DNA of 36,010 nt, taken from positions 1-36,010 of the forward strand of contig CAMKDG010000025.1 of assembly GCA_946411205.1 (NCBI GenBank). The letters run 5' to 3'. The position numbers were made by a program, and so were the translations under genes. A model generated the notes under the pieces. The model ran no database searches, was not told the DNA's origin, and saw only the letters and a list, made by a program, of their open reading frames with translations. Below are positions 15,357 through 22,632 of this stretch, one piece after another. The stretch's first letter is position 1. Every line of letters begins with the position of its first letter. Source of the stretch: an uncultured Desulfotomaculum sp. GTDB taxonomy: Bacteria; Bacillota; Desulfotomaculia; Desulfotomaculales; Desulfotomaculaceae.

Positions 15357-17498
15357 TTGTCATTACATTCAAGAGCAACAAAATACCTGTTAACTTTTTT
15401 CACACTCTTGTTTCTTTCCGTTGTAACCCTGGCGGATGAAGCTATGGCGGTGCCATTCAAGGAAACCGATAACCCGTTACTAACAAAATACCAAACCCCC
15501 CACCAGACTCCGCCCTTTACTAAAATTAAAACTGAACATTTTATTCCTGCCATCCAGCAGGCCATTGCCGAAGGAAATCTTGAAATAAAAAGTATTGTAA
15601 GTAACCCGGCTCCGGCCACCTTTGCTAACACCATCGAGGAACTGGAACGGAGTGGGCGTTTTCTGTCCCGGATTACCGGTATCTTGTTTTGGTTAAACAA
15701 TACCGAAAGCACGCCGGCTTTGCAGGCAGTAATAAAAGAAGCAACTCCCCTGCTGACGAAGTATGCCAATGATATTGCTTTAAATGAACCGCTTTTTGCC
15801 AGGGTTAAAGATGTTTATCAAAAATGCAATCGCAGTAAGCTTACTATTGAGCAGAGAACCTTGCTGGATCATACCTATCAACAATTTGCTCGCAGCGGTG
15901 TTAACTTACAGCCGCAGCAGAAGAAACGATATCGGGAGATAACCAATAGGCTATCCGAACTGTCATTATCCTTTGAGCAAAATGTTCTGGCAGAGACGAA
16001 TGCTTATCAATTGCATATTACCGATAGAAAAGAACTCCAAGGGTTGCCGGATACAGCCATTGCAGCAGCGGCAGAGGCAGCCAAGGCCAAAAAGCTTACC
16101 GGTTGGGTATTTACCTTACAGGAACCCAGCTTTATTGCCTTTATTAAATATGCAGACAACCGTGAACTGCGGGCTCAGTTATATAAAGCCTATAACTCCA
16201 AAGGCTTTCGGGGAAATCAAAGGGATAATGGAAAAATTATTAAAGAAATAGCGAATCTCCGACTGGAACTGGCCAAACTCTTGGGGTACCCTACTTTCGC
16301 ACAGTATGTTTTGGAAGAAAGAATGGCGGAAAAACCAACGGTGGTTAATGATTTTCAAGAAAAACTATATACTGCCCTGTTGCCTGCCGCCCAGGAAGAT
16401 GTAGTGGAGCTACAAAGGTTCGCCAAGCAGGCTGGGCTGAAGGATGAACTACAACCCTATGATTGGGCCTACTATGCAGAAAAGCTTAAAAAGGAAAAAT
16501 ATGCTGTCAGTGAAGAGACTTTGCGTCCCTATTTTAAGCTGGAGCATGTTCAACAGGGGATTTTTAAGCTGGCGGGCAAACTCTATGGTTTAACATTTGT
16601 CAAGAATACGCAAATTCCGGTCTATCAGACGGATGTAACAGCTTACGAAGTTTTTGATGCTAATCAGAGGTTCCTAGGGATTTTATACTTAGATCTTTTT
16701 CCGCGTGTTGGTAAAGCCGGAGGCGCTTGGAGTGGAGCATTAGTAACTCAGGAGAAAATGAAGGGTTTGGATGTACAGCCTCAGGTGGGTGTAGCTTGCA
16801 ACTTCAGCAGACCTACGGCTGCTTCACCGGCCTTGCTGACTTTGACGGAAGTAACCACGTTCTTACATGAATTTGGCCATGCCCTCCATAATTTACTCTC
16901 CGATGTTACCTATGCCCAGTTGGCCGGGACCAATGTAGAGTGGGACTTTGTAGAGCTTCCTTCTCAATTTATGGAGAATTATGCCTATGAACGGGAATTC
17001 CTAGACCTATTTGCGGTTCATTACCAAAGTGGTAAAAAGATTCCTCAGGAGTTACTGGTAAAAATTAAGGAAATGAGATCATTTCACAGTGCTTTTGGCA
17101 AGCTAAGTCAGCTACGCAGTGGCATGGTGGATATGGCTTGGCATAACATAACTTCTCCGGTTAGTGAGCCGGTAGATGTCTTTGAGAATAAAGCAAATCG
17201 TCACCCGCCGCTACTAAAGCCTGTGGAAGGAACTCTTTTGAGTACCCGTTTTACACACATTTTCTCGGGTGGCTATGCAGCGGGCTATTATAGCTATTTA
17301 TGGGCGGAAGTTTTGGAAGCGGATGCTTTTAAAGCCTTTCAGGAAAAGGGAGTGTGTAACAAAGAGACTGCCCAGGCCTTTCGAGAGTGCATTCTCTCTA
17401 AGGGTGGAACAGAAAGACCTACGGTGTTATATAAAAAATTCCGTGGTAAGGAAGCTACTCTGGATGCACTGTTGGAAAAATATCATCGTAAGAGTTAA
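15357..17498 (+). CDS. Exported M3 family zinc metallopeptidase (oligopeptidase)
   Basis: Thimet-oligopeptidase/Dcp-type M3 peptidase of 713 residues. TTG start behind GAAAGAAGG. Zinc motif HEFGHALH at 504-511 and a downstream Glu ligand in FVELPSQFMEN are intact; FSGGYAAGYYSYLWAEV and the long helical N-lobe (PEERs such as NRLSELSLSFEQNVL) match OpdA/Dcp enzymes. Most relatives are cytoplasmic, but this one opens with Arg/Lys, a hydrophobic stretch (YLLTFFTLLFLSVVTLA) and an Ala-rich cleavage-like site (DEAMAVPF), so it is probably exported to the cell surface. No Cys lipobox is seen. It likely trims short peptides for uptake. Single gene. Confidence 0.93.
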   Translation: MSLHSRATKYLLTFFTLLFLSVVTLADEAMAVPFKETDNPLLTKYQTPHQTPPFTKIKTEHFIPAIQQAIAEGNLEIKSIVSNPAPATFANTIEELERSGRFLSRITGILFWLNNTESTPALQAVIKEATPLLTKYANDIALNEPLFARVKDVYQKCNRSKLTIEQRTLLDHTYQQFARSGVNLQPQQKKRYREITNRLSELSLSFEQNVLAETNAYQLHITDRKELQGLPDTAIAAAAEAAKAKKLTGWVFTLQEPSFIAFIKYADNRELRAQLYKAYNSKGFRGNQRDNGKIIKEIANLRLELAKLLGYPTFAQYVLEERMAEKPTVVNDFQEKLYTALLPAAQEDVVELQRFAKQAGLKDELQPYDWAYYAEKLKKEKYAVSEETLRPYFKLEHVQQGIFKLAGKLYGLTFVKNTQIPVYQTDVTAYEVFDANQRFLGILYLDLFPRVGKAGGAWSGALVTQEKMKGLDVQPQVGVACNFSRPTAASPALLTLTEVTTFLHEFGHALHNLLSDVTYAQLAGTNVEWDFVELPSQFMENYAYEREFLDLFAVHYQSGKKIPQELLVKIKEMRSFHSAFGKLSQLRSGMVDMAWHNITSPVSEPVDVFENKANRHPPLLKPVEGTLLSTRFTHIFSGGYAAGYYSYLWAEVLEADAFKAFQEKGVCNKETAQAFRECILSKGGTERPTVLYKKFRGKEATLDALLEKYHRKS

Positions 17499-17506
17499 CC
17501 AAGTAA

Positions 17507-17528
17507 GCCCAAGGGTTCTCCCTTGGGC
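17507..17528. terminator. Hairpin between convergent genes
   Basis: Perfect 9-bp stem GCCCAAGGG / CCCTTGGGC with a TTCT loop, 9 bases after the peptidase stop and 13 before the end of the HTH gene. The T-tract is weak (GTTACTATT), so termination efficiency is uncertain. Confidence 0.65.
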
Positions 17529-17540
17529 GTTACTATTAGG

Positions 17541-17960
17541 TTACCAATGTAATGGCACGAGAATGCCATATCGAATAGCTAAACGCCATAAAATAACTTT
17601 TTTCATAAATAAAATACTGTCTTGAACCTGATAGCAGTCTTGCAACGCTTGATTTAAGCTGACCAAATTTAAGACCTCAGAGGAAATATCTTTTTCTTGA
17701 GGTGCCTTTAATTTATAGTAACATCCCGTTATTCCCGGCTGGTACGGTTTATAACTCTCAATTTGCAACCCCAATTGTTTTAGTTCTTGGAGGTAACGAT
17801 AAATATTACGCTCACTAACGCCGCAGGCTAGAGCCATTTGCTGAACCGTGACACCCTCTTGCCCGTGTTTTTTAAGCAAGCGTAAAATCAACCGCAGATT
17901 ATTGGTGCGATTTTTTTTACGGATCTTTTCCCTTGTATCAACCACTTCCATCAAACTCAA
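17541..17960 (-). CDS. Small helix-turn-helix regulator
   Basis: Predicted DNA-binding protein of about 139 residues. The helix-turn-helix (about residues 20-65) reads LRLILRLLKKHGQEGVTVQQ then CGVSERNIYRYLQELKQLG, like DeoR/HTH_11-type winged helices. The C-terminal 70 residues are not recognised. TTG 17960 is preferred: GGGGGGA lies 6 bases upstream. The ATG at 17951 is too far away and the ORF-track TTG at 17981 precedes the ribosome site. It lacks the ligand-binding domain of full DeoR or YafY proteins, so it may be a minimal regulator. Its leader carries several hairpins (18005-18182). Confidence 0.75.
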   Translation of the reverse strand: MSLMEVVDTREKIRKKNRTNNLRLILRLLKKHGQEGVTVQQMALACGVSERNIYRYLQELKQLGLQIESYKPYQPGITGCYYKLKAPQEKDISSEVLNLVSLNQALQDCYQVQDSILFMKKVILWRLAIRYGILVPLHW

Positions 17961-18004
17961 AGGATCTCCCCCCTTAAGCAATCAGAAATTTAAACTAATT
18001 AAAA

Positions 18005-18042
18005 ACCAGCGCCAAAGACAGAAGGCCTTAGTAAGCGCTGGT
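18005..18042 (-). terminator. Terminator-like hairpin in the HTH gene leader
   Basis: Perfect 8-bp stem ACCAGCGC / GCGCTGGT. On the minus strand it is followed by TTTT-AATTAG, just 40 bases before the HTH start. A second dyad TAAATGC / GCATTTA (18047-18072) lies immediately upstream. Together they suggest leader attenuation rather than an end-of-operon terminator. Confidence 0.5.
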
Positions 18043-18145
18043 GAATTAAATGCCAAGATACCTTCGCATTTAGCCCTACGGTCGCAGATTTATGGATTGG
18101 TCAAATCCTGTAGACAACGTAACCAATGGTATTTTGAAGCGTAAA

Positions 18146-18182
18146 GGGGGGGTAGTCAGCACAAAATGCTGACTACCCCCCC
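18146..18182. repeat. Perfect 16-bp GC-rich inverted repeat
   Basis: GGGGGGGTAGTCAGCA / TGCTGACTACCCCCCC with a 5-base CAAAA loop. There is no real T-run on either strand (only TTTACG on the minus strand), so it is not a classical terminator. It is the most stable structure in the gene-free stretch 17961-18788. Confidence 0.8.
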
Positions 18183-18267
18183 TGATAGTCCAAAATCCGT
18201 TGAACAACGCTACACGTTTCAACCCGACTTTAAAAAATATCCAGTTATCTAAAGCTTATTTTAACAT

Positions 18268-18298
18268 ACCTATTGTCACTACAACAATAGGTTTTTTA
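18268..18298 (+). terminator. Orphan intrinsic terminator
   Basis: Perfect 9-bp stem ACCTATTGT / ACAATAGGT followed by TTTTTATT on the + strand. No + strand gene lies upstream nearer than the convergent peptidase, so it may end a non-coding transcript from 18000-18270. The remainder, 18299-18788, holds only the promoter-like and repeat elements listed next. Confidence 0.65.
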
Positions 18299-18481
18299 TT
18301 GATTCGATGCAGGTAACACGTGGGGAAGAATAAATTAGTGTCAAGCATTTTGCGAAAAATGAGTAATTTTGGCCAAAATTACGGCAAGATGCGTTTTTTT
18401 AAATGTCTTGAGGCAGACAAAAAGTTACTTGGGCTGTTTATATTTATTTAAGTGAGGATAAAATTACTATTTTTCACTTGC

Positions 18482-18553
18482 TATAATGAAAAAACATTGC
18501 TAACAAAATAGCTATTTGCTACATTCCCTGTAATGTGACAAGATGTGACATTA
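18482..18553 (+). promoter_or_regulatory. Putative promoter and operator region of the TauE operon
   Basis: TATAAT at 18482-18487 is a consensus -10 without a clear -35. Downstream is a 10-base tandem repeat TAATGTGACA-AGATGTGACA (18531-18550), whose ends also form the dyad TAATGT...ACATTA (18531-18553). Repetition on one helical turn is typical of regulator sites. If this -10 is used, the TauE mRNA has an untranslated leader of nearly 300 bases. Confidence 0.4.
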
Positions 18554-18788
18554 TGTATACGCAGGGTGATAGGGAAACAAGCATGAAGAAGAAATGGTCT
18601 TGGACTAATTAATTAGCACCTATTACGAAATGACCATAAGGGGGGAGTACTAAGAGTCCTTGCAATGTTCAATGTGATCCTGTTGAAAGCACCTTTTTTA
18701 TCAGTAGAAGAATGAAAATGAAACAAAAAGTAATATTACCGTAAGTACCTTCTAATACTACAAATAGTTAGCAGAAAGGGGTTGCCCA

Positions 18789-20066
18789 ATGAGAGTAATC
18801 TACGAGGCTCTGATGAGTGCTTCCAGGGCACACGCAAAATGGGAATTAGAAATGTCGAATAATATTATTCGTAGCAGAAAGCATCTTTTAATTCTGGCTG
18901 TGATGCTGTTACCTTTAATAATTCCAGCTATTGGACATGCTGCTGATTTACCGGGCTTTATTGGTGGCAAAAATGCCTATGGACCTTCTCACTTTACGCC
19001 AGTGATGTTTTACGGATCTATGGTCGTGGGAGTCTGTGCAGGCCTAATTACCGGCTGTATTGGTGCTGGAGGGGGCTTTATTATTACCCCGGCCTTAATG
19101 AGTTTAGGGGTGAAAGGAATCCTGGCAGTGGGTACTGACCAGTTCCATATATTTGCCAAGGCCATTATGGGTACTGTGATTCATAAGAAGCTAGGTAACG
19201 TTAATGTTGCGCTGGCGGTGGCCTTTTTGGTAGGATCCGGGGTAGGGGTTACAGCAGGTGGTACTTTGAACAGAGCCTTGTTTAATGCCAACCCTGTCCT
19301 TAGTGATTTTATGATTAGTGCAGTATATGTTATTATGTTGGGTTTTCTCGGCGTATACTCCATGTATGATTTTATTAAATCGAGAGGTAGTGATAATCAG
19401 GGTGATGTCCACGGTGGACCCAGCGGGGTAACTCCCCTAGCCCAAAAATTACAGGGTATCAACCTGGCCCCCATGATTACCTTCGATGAAGACTTAACTC
19501 CCGGTGGCCGGAAAATCTCCGGTTGGTTTGTGGCCTTTTGTGGTTCCATTGTAGGTTTTGCTGCAGCTATTATGGGTGTGGGTGGTGGTTTCTTAACCTT
19601 CCCGATGTTTGTCTACGGCTTGGGGGTTTCGTCCTTTACCACCGTTGGTACCGATATCCTACAGATTATCTTTACGGCAGGCTATAGCTCCATTGCCCAG
19701 TATGCCATTTATGGTTACATTTTCTATACCTTGGCCATGGGCATGTTGGTAGGCTCTTTGTTGGGTATCCAAATTGGAGCAGCCACTACCAAGGTAGTCC
19801 CCGGCATCTATATTCGTGGTTTTTACGCCATTGCCATTATGGCAGGTTTTGTGAACAGACTTTTTGCACTACCGGAAAAGATGTCATCAATGGGTTATAT
19901 CTCCTTGAGTTCCTCTACCGGTGCACTTCTAGCCAGTATTGGTACCTGGATTTTCTTTGCCTTGGTCTTTGTTTTTGCAGGTTGGATTATCCTGGCCTTC
20001 ATTAAGGGGATACCGACCCTAAGGGCGGAATCCGCGGCTGTAAATCCGGAAGGAGGGAGCCATTAA
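18789..20066 (+). CDS. TauE/SafE family sulfite or sulfonate exporter/permease
   Basis: Polytopic membrane protein of 425 residues; ATG behind AAAGGGG. About eight hydrophobic segments form the two TauE/SafE repeats. Each carries the family glycine pattern: GLITGCIGAGGGFIITPALM near 80-100 and GFAAAIMGVGGGFLTFPMFV near 257-277. An amphipathic extension of about 35 residues (MRVIYEALMSASRAHAKWEL) precedes the first helix, a feature I associate with the versions found in sulfate reducers. A central soluble loop separates the halves. The family moves sulfite, sulfoacetate or related anions; sulfate uptake is also possible in this physiology. It abuts the next gene with no gap. Confidence 0.9.
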   Translation: MRVIYEALMSASRAHAKWELEMSNNIIRSRKHLLILAVMLLPLIIPAIGHAADLPGFIGGKNAYGPSHFTPVMFYGSMVVGVCAGLITGCIGAGGGFIITPALMSLGVKGILAVGTDQFHIFAKAIMGTVIHKKLGNVNVALAVAFLVGSGVGVTAGGTLNRALFNANPVLSDFMISAVYVIMLGFLGVYSMYDFIKSRGSDNQGDVHGGPSGVTPLAQKLQGINLAPMITFDEDLTPGGRKISGWFVAFCGSIVGFAAAIMGVGGGFLTFPMFVYGLGVSSFTTVGTDILQIIFTAGYSSIAQYAIYGYIFYTLAMGMLVGSLLGIQIGAATTKVVPGIYIRGFYAIAIMAGFVNRLFALPEKMSSMGYISLSSSTGALLASIGTWIFFALVFVFAGWIILAFIKGIPTLRAESAAVNPEGGSH

Positions 20067-20783
20067 ATGATTAGAGATCGTAAAGCATTTATTCTGGGAA
20101 TGCTAATGATAGTTTCATTCTGGTGCATTTATGCCTATATGATGAGTCCGTCCTTCGGTAATGGCAGAAATGGTTTGGAGTTTGCCGATGATATGTTTAA
20201 CGCTATTTCCAAAGGTTCCACCGTTGCCATTGTAGAAGAGGAGGCCAAGAAAGCCGAAAGATGGCAGGGAACTACCCTAGACGTAAAGATTAAAGCCAAA
20301 ACTACAGAAGAAGCAGCCCGCTGGGCGGTCCAATATCGAACGATTGAAGGTGTTGACGTGGCTGTGAATCAAGAGAAAATAGAACTAAAGGGTGATTTGG
20401 GCAATATTTATGCGACCATTGCCCAGGATAGCCTAGCCATGTACAACAACCAGGGGGATGCTTTGCAGGATAAGTATGGTAACGACCCTAGAGAAGTCAC
20501 CTATAACTGGTATAGCTCCAGTAAAGAACTATCTACGGCCTTGGATAGGCAAGAGAATTTTAAAGAATCTGCTGCCGTACAGGGCCTGCAAAGAAAGATT
20601 ATTGAACCCTCCTACAATTACTATGGTGTGGAAACGATGCATGTGAAGGACCATAAAGGAGTTATGACTTTCATGCTGGTATTCTATATGATATACACCC
20701 TATGGTACGGTTTTGCCATCTACTATCTGTGTCAGGGTTTTGGCATTACCATGAGCAAACAGGCTAAAAAGGCCGAGGCATAA
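20067..20783 (+). CDS. Conserved membrane protein paired with TauE
   Basis: Protein of 238 residues beginning at the base after the TauE stop, ribosome site GGAGGGAG inside the end of TauE. One helix near residues 8-26 (AFILGMLMIVSFWCIYAYMM) and another near 197-222 (VMTFMLVFYMIYTLWYGFAI) flank an extracytoplasmic domain of about 165 residues, rich in charged residues. I recognise no named family, but the invariant pairing with a TauE-like permease in sulfate reducers suggests an accessory subunit. This is inference from context. Confidence 0.8.
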   Translation: MIRDRKAFILGMLMIVSFWCIYAYMMSPSFGNGRNGLEFADDMFNAISKGSTVAIVEEEAKKAERWQGTTLDVKIKAKTTEEAARWAVQYRTIEGVDVAVNQEKIELKGDLGNIYATIAQDSLAMYNNQGDALQDKYGNDPREVTYNWYSSSKELSTALDRQENFKESAAVQGLQRKIIEPSYNYYGVETMHVKDHKGVMTFMLVFYMIYTLWYGFAIYYLCQGFGITMSKQAKKAEA

Positions 20784-20803
20784 AAAGCAGTAAAGGAAGA
20801 AAC

Positions 20804-20836
20804 AAGGCTGGCCTGTTGGGTCAGCCTTTCTTTCTT
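20804..20836 (+). terminator. Intrinsic terminator of the TauE operon
   Basis: AAGGCTG / CAGCCTT stem, extended by inner CC/GG pairs, followed by TCTTTCTT. It separates the TauE pair from the stress-protein gene. Confidence 0.8.
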
Positions 20837-20891
20837 ATAAATATAGGTTATAGTAAAATAGGTTTATGAAAAAGAAAAAAAGAGGTTGCCC

Positions 20892-21350
20892 ATGAAAGGA
20901 CAAATCGTATTTATTACCGATGGTTCACCATCGGCTGAGGCAGCGGGTGAAAAGGCTATCGCCTTGGCCCTAGCCATGAAGCTACCCATTAAAGCGGTAT
21001 TTATTCTTGAAGAAAGCTGGAGAAACCTACTGGGTGATGAATGGATGAGTGCTGCATCTACACGCAGTACGTTTTTCCATTGGCTTGAAGACGGACTGAG
21101 GAATCACCGGCAAGTGGTTCTTAGTGAATATACCCGCCTGGGTCAGTCGTATAACGTAGAAGTGTCAACGGATACCCGGATTGGCAAAACGGAGCAGATC
21201 ATCATAGAATTAACGGAGGAGACGGCAACCGCTTTATTGGTGTTGCCTAATCCGCATGCCACTGCTCCGGCAGCGGCAGCTGGGCTTAGGTTTAATTTGA
21301 ACCGTTTAGCGAAAAAAGTGAAATGCCCAATTTTACTTGGGTCGAGCTAG
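20892..21350 (+). CDS. Universal stress protein family
   Basis: UspA-fold protein of 152 residues. ATG 20892 is preferred: AGAGG lies 6 bases upstream. The TTG at 20886 is too close. It begins QIVFITDGSPSAEAAGEKAIALA, the usual first strand and helix. The ATP-binding Gly motif (GxxGxxxxGS) of Usp proteins is not clearly present; the end reads KKVKCPILLGSS, so it may be a non-nucleotide-binding member. The sequence around the ribosome site and start (GGTTGCCCATGA) resembles that of the TauE gene. Role in stress response or TauE regulation is unknown. Confidence 0.82.
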   Translation: MKGQIVFITDGSPSAEAAGEKAIALALAMKLPIKAVFILEESWRNLLGDEWMSAASTRSTFFHWLEDGLRNHRQVVLSEYTRLGQSYNVEVSTDTRIGKTEQIIIELTEETATALLVLPNPHATAPAAAAGLRFNLNRLAKKVKCPILLGSS

Positions 21351-21361
21351 GATAAAGAAGG

Positions 21362-22033
21362 TTACTCCAGCGCCAGGACTTTTCTTTTGGCAATTCTGCC
21401 AGAGATGAGCACCCCACCTACCACAATCAGCATCAACAGGTATTTAATAATGGGATTGACAGCAAAAAAACCTGCCAAAAAGGGTTCCTCGACGATCATT
21501 TTAGCAGCGGTAAAGGCGATGACACCGGATCCAATGAAGATAATGACCGGGAAACGTTCAATCCATTTTAGGACCAGGGTGCTGCCCCAAACCATGATGG
21601 GAACGCTAATGAGTAACCCCAGTACTACCAACAAAAAACTGCCATGGGCAGAACCTGCAACAGCCAAAACATTATCTAAACCCATCACGGCATCGGCGAT
21701 GATAATGGTACGAATGGCTTCCCAACGGTTATTAGCTGTTTTTAGCTGGTGCTCTTTTTCTTCCACCAACAGTTTATAGGCAATCCAAATTAAGAATAAT
21801 CCCCCCACTAATAGAAGACCCGGAACCTTTAGTAGCCATACCACCGCCAGGGTGGCTAAGGCTCTAATGACAATGGCTCCGATGGTACCCCAAACAATAA
21901 CCTGTCTTTGCTCCTCTTTAAGACAGTTTCTGGCAGCAAGCCCAATCACAATGGCATTATCGCCGGCGAGTACAAGGTCTATAATGATGATAGATAACAA
22001 GGCGGAGAAAAATTGTGCAGAAAACAATTCCAT
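21362..22033 (-). CDS. TerC/YjbE-family membrane protein, predicted Mn2+ exporter
   Basis: Integral membrane protein of 223 residues with about seven helices. Metal-site acidic motifs of the TerC family are present: IDLVLAGDNAIVIGLAAR in helix 1 and IADAVMGLDNVLAVAG in helix 4. The LysE-like two-repeat topology is complete. TerC proteins of Bacillus (YceF, YkoY) export manganese, partly to load exoenzymes. The complete yybP-ykoY riboswitch directly upstream fits a manganese exporter better than tellurite resistance. Start ATG is behind a GGGGGG tract. It is convergent with the stress-protein gene at 11 bp. Confidence 0.93.
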   Translation of the reverse strand: MELFSAQFFSALLSIIIIDLVLAGDNAIVIGLAARNCLKEEQRQVIVWGTIGAIVIRALATLAVVWLLKVPGLLLVGGLFLIWIAYKLLVEEKEHQLKTANNRWEAIRTIIIADAVMGLDNVLAVAGSAHGSFLLVVLGLLISVPIMVWGSTLVLKWIERFPVIIFIGSGVIAFTAAKMIVEEPFLAGFFAVNPIIKYLLMLIVVGGVLISGRIAKRKVLALE

Positions 22034-22067
22034 AAACAGCCCCCCATTCTAGATTATTATTTGCCAA

Positions 22068-22109
22068 AAAATAAAAACAACCCTTGCCAAAAGTTAGGCA
22101 AAGGTTGTT
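22068..22109 (-). terminator. Second terminator in the TerC leader
   Basis: On the minus strand AACAACCTTTGCC-taactttt-GGCAAGGGTTGTT followed by TTTATTTTTT. It lies between the riboswitch terminator and the TerC start, giving two terminators in series. Confidence 0.75.
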
Positions 22110-22113
22110 AAAA

Positions 22114-22145
22114 ATAGAAAAGACCTTTACCTAAGTAAAGGTCTT
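22114..22145 (-). terminator. Riboswitch expression-platform terminator
   Basis: Perfect 11-bp stem AAGACCTTTAC / GTAAAGGTCTT with a 4-base loop, then TTCTATTTTT on the minus strand. Its left arm contains the riboswitch 3' strand (GCAAGACCTTT), so P1 formation with metal bound competes with the terminator. Metal therefore should switch transcription on. Confidence 0.85.
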
Positions 22146-22224
22146 GCTAACAACGAGTTGTTGTTGCCAACAAAGCCGGGGCGAACCCGTCATGACGACT
22201 TTGCTGTTAAAGCTACTCCCCTTT
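22136..22224 (-). ncRNA. yybP-ykoY manganese riboswitch
   Basis: Cis-regulatory RNA on the minus strand upstream of the TerC gene. The 5' strand AAAGGGGAGTAGC and 3' strand GCAAGACCTTT are the conserved edges of the yybP-ykoY family and pair as P1. Between them are the helix CGTCATGACG, a CGGGTTCGCCCCGG hairpin region and a further AACAACAACTCGTTGTT hairpin. Mn2+ binding stabilises P1 and prevents the terminator at 22114-22145. Identified from motif and context, not by a covariance search. Confidence 0.93.
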
Positions 22225-22230
22225 AACAAG

Positions 22231-22259
22231 AGTATAGAAAAAAGGCTACTCCCTGTCAA
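22231..22259 (-). promoter_or_regulatory. Sigma-A promoter of the riboswitch transcript
   Basis: Minus strand TTGACA, 17-base spacer, TATACT, placing the start point near 22224, exactly where the riboswitch begins. The spacer contains GGGAGTAGCC, a copy of the aptamer 5' motif, which would therefore not be transcribed from this promoter. Confidence 0.88.
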
Positions 22260-22267
22260 GCAATTTC

Positions 22268-22570
22268 TTACGTGTTGGTTTCGAGATGATTTGAGAAGGG
22301 GAATCCAGGGAAATAGCGGCCTCGACCTTCTTGATTGCAATTTAGATTGAAAATTTTTGCATTGAAGTTTAAGAAATAACTCCCATATTTCAGCATAGTT
22401 TGAGAAAGATCTATAGACGTAGCTATACTGCGTAAGAAAAAATAATGATTTAACTCATAGGAATCTTCCCAATAAGCTCCATTGGTATATGCTTTGTAGA
22501 TGTTATGTAATAAGGTGTTTAGGTGAACATTCGCTAAAGAATGTGTACTAACGTAAAAGTGTGCAGACAT
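22268..22570 (-). CDS. Doubtful hypothetical protein, 100 residues
   Basis: Open frame between the SLH-gene terminator and the riboswitch promoter. The start ATG lies directly after the terminator T-run, so the only purine-rich site (GGGGG) is inside the hairpin. The product (MSAHFYVSTHSLANVHLNTL...) has no domain I know, but its codon pattern is not absurd. It may be a remnant or chance ORF. If not a gene, 22260-22572 is empty apart from promoter sequences. Confidence 0.25.
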   Translation of the reverse strand: MSAHFYVSTHSLANVHLNTLLHNIYKAYTNGAYWEDSYELNHYFFLRSIATSIDLSQTMLKYGSYFLNFNAKIFNLNCNQEGRGRYFPGFPFSNHLETNT

Positions 22571-22572
22571 AT

Positions 22573-22602
22573 AAAACCCCCATGAGAAAATCTCTCTGGG
22601 GG
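22573..22602 (-). terminator. Intrinsic terminator of the SLH protein gene
   Basis: Minus strand CCCCCA / TGGGGG stem with inner GAGA/TCTC pairs, followed by TTTTATAT, 31 bases after the stop codon. Confidence 0.85.
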
Positions 22603-22632
22603 CTTGTATAAGCTATTTGGGTTATATATTAG

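Noticed and set aside
17848-18144. ORF of 98 residues on the plus strand
   Set aside because: It overlaps the HTH gene on the opposite strand and the leader hairpins, with no ribosome site.
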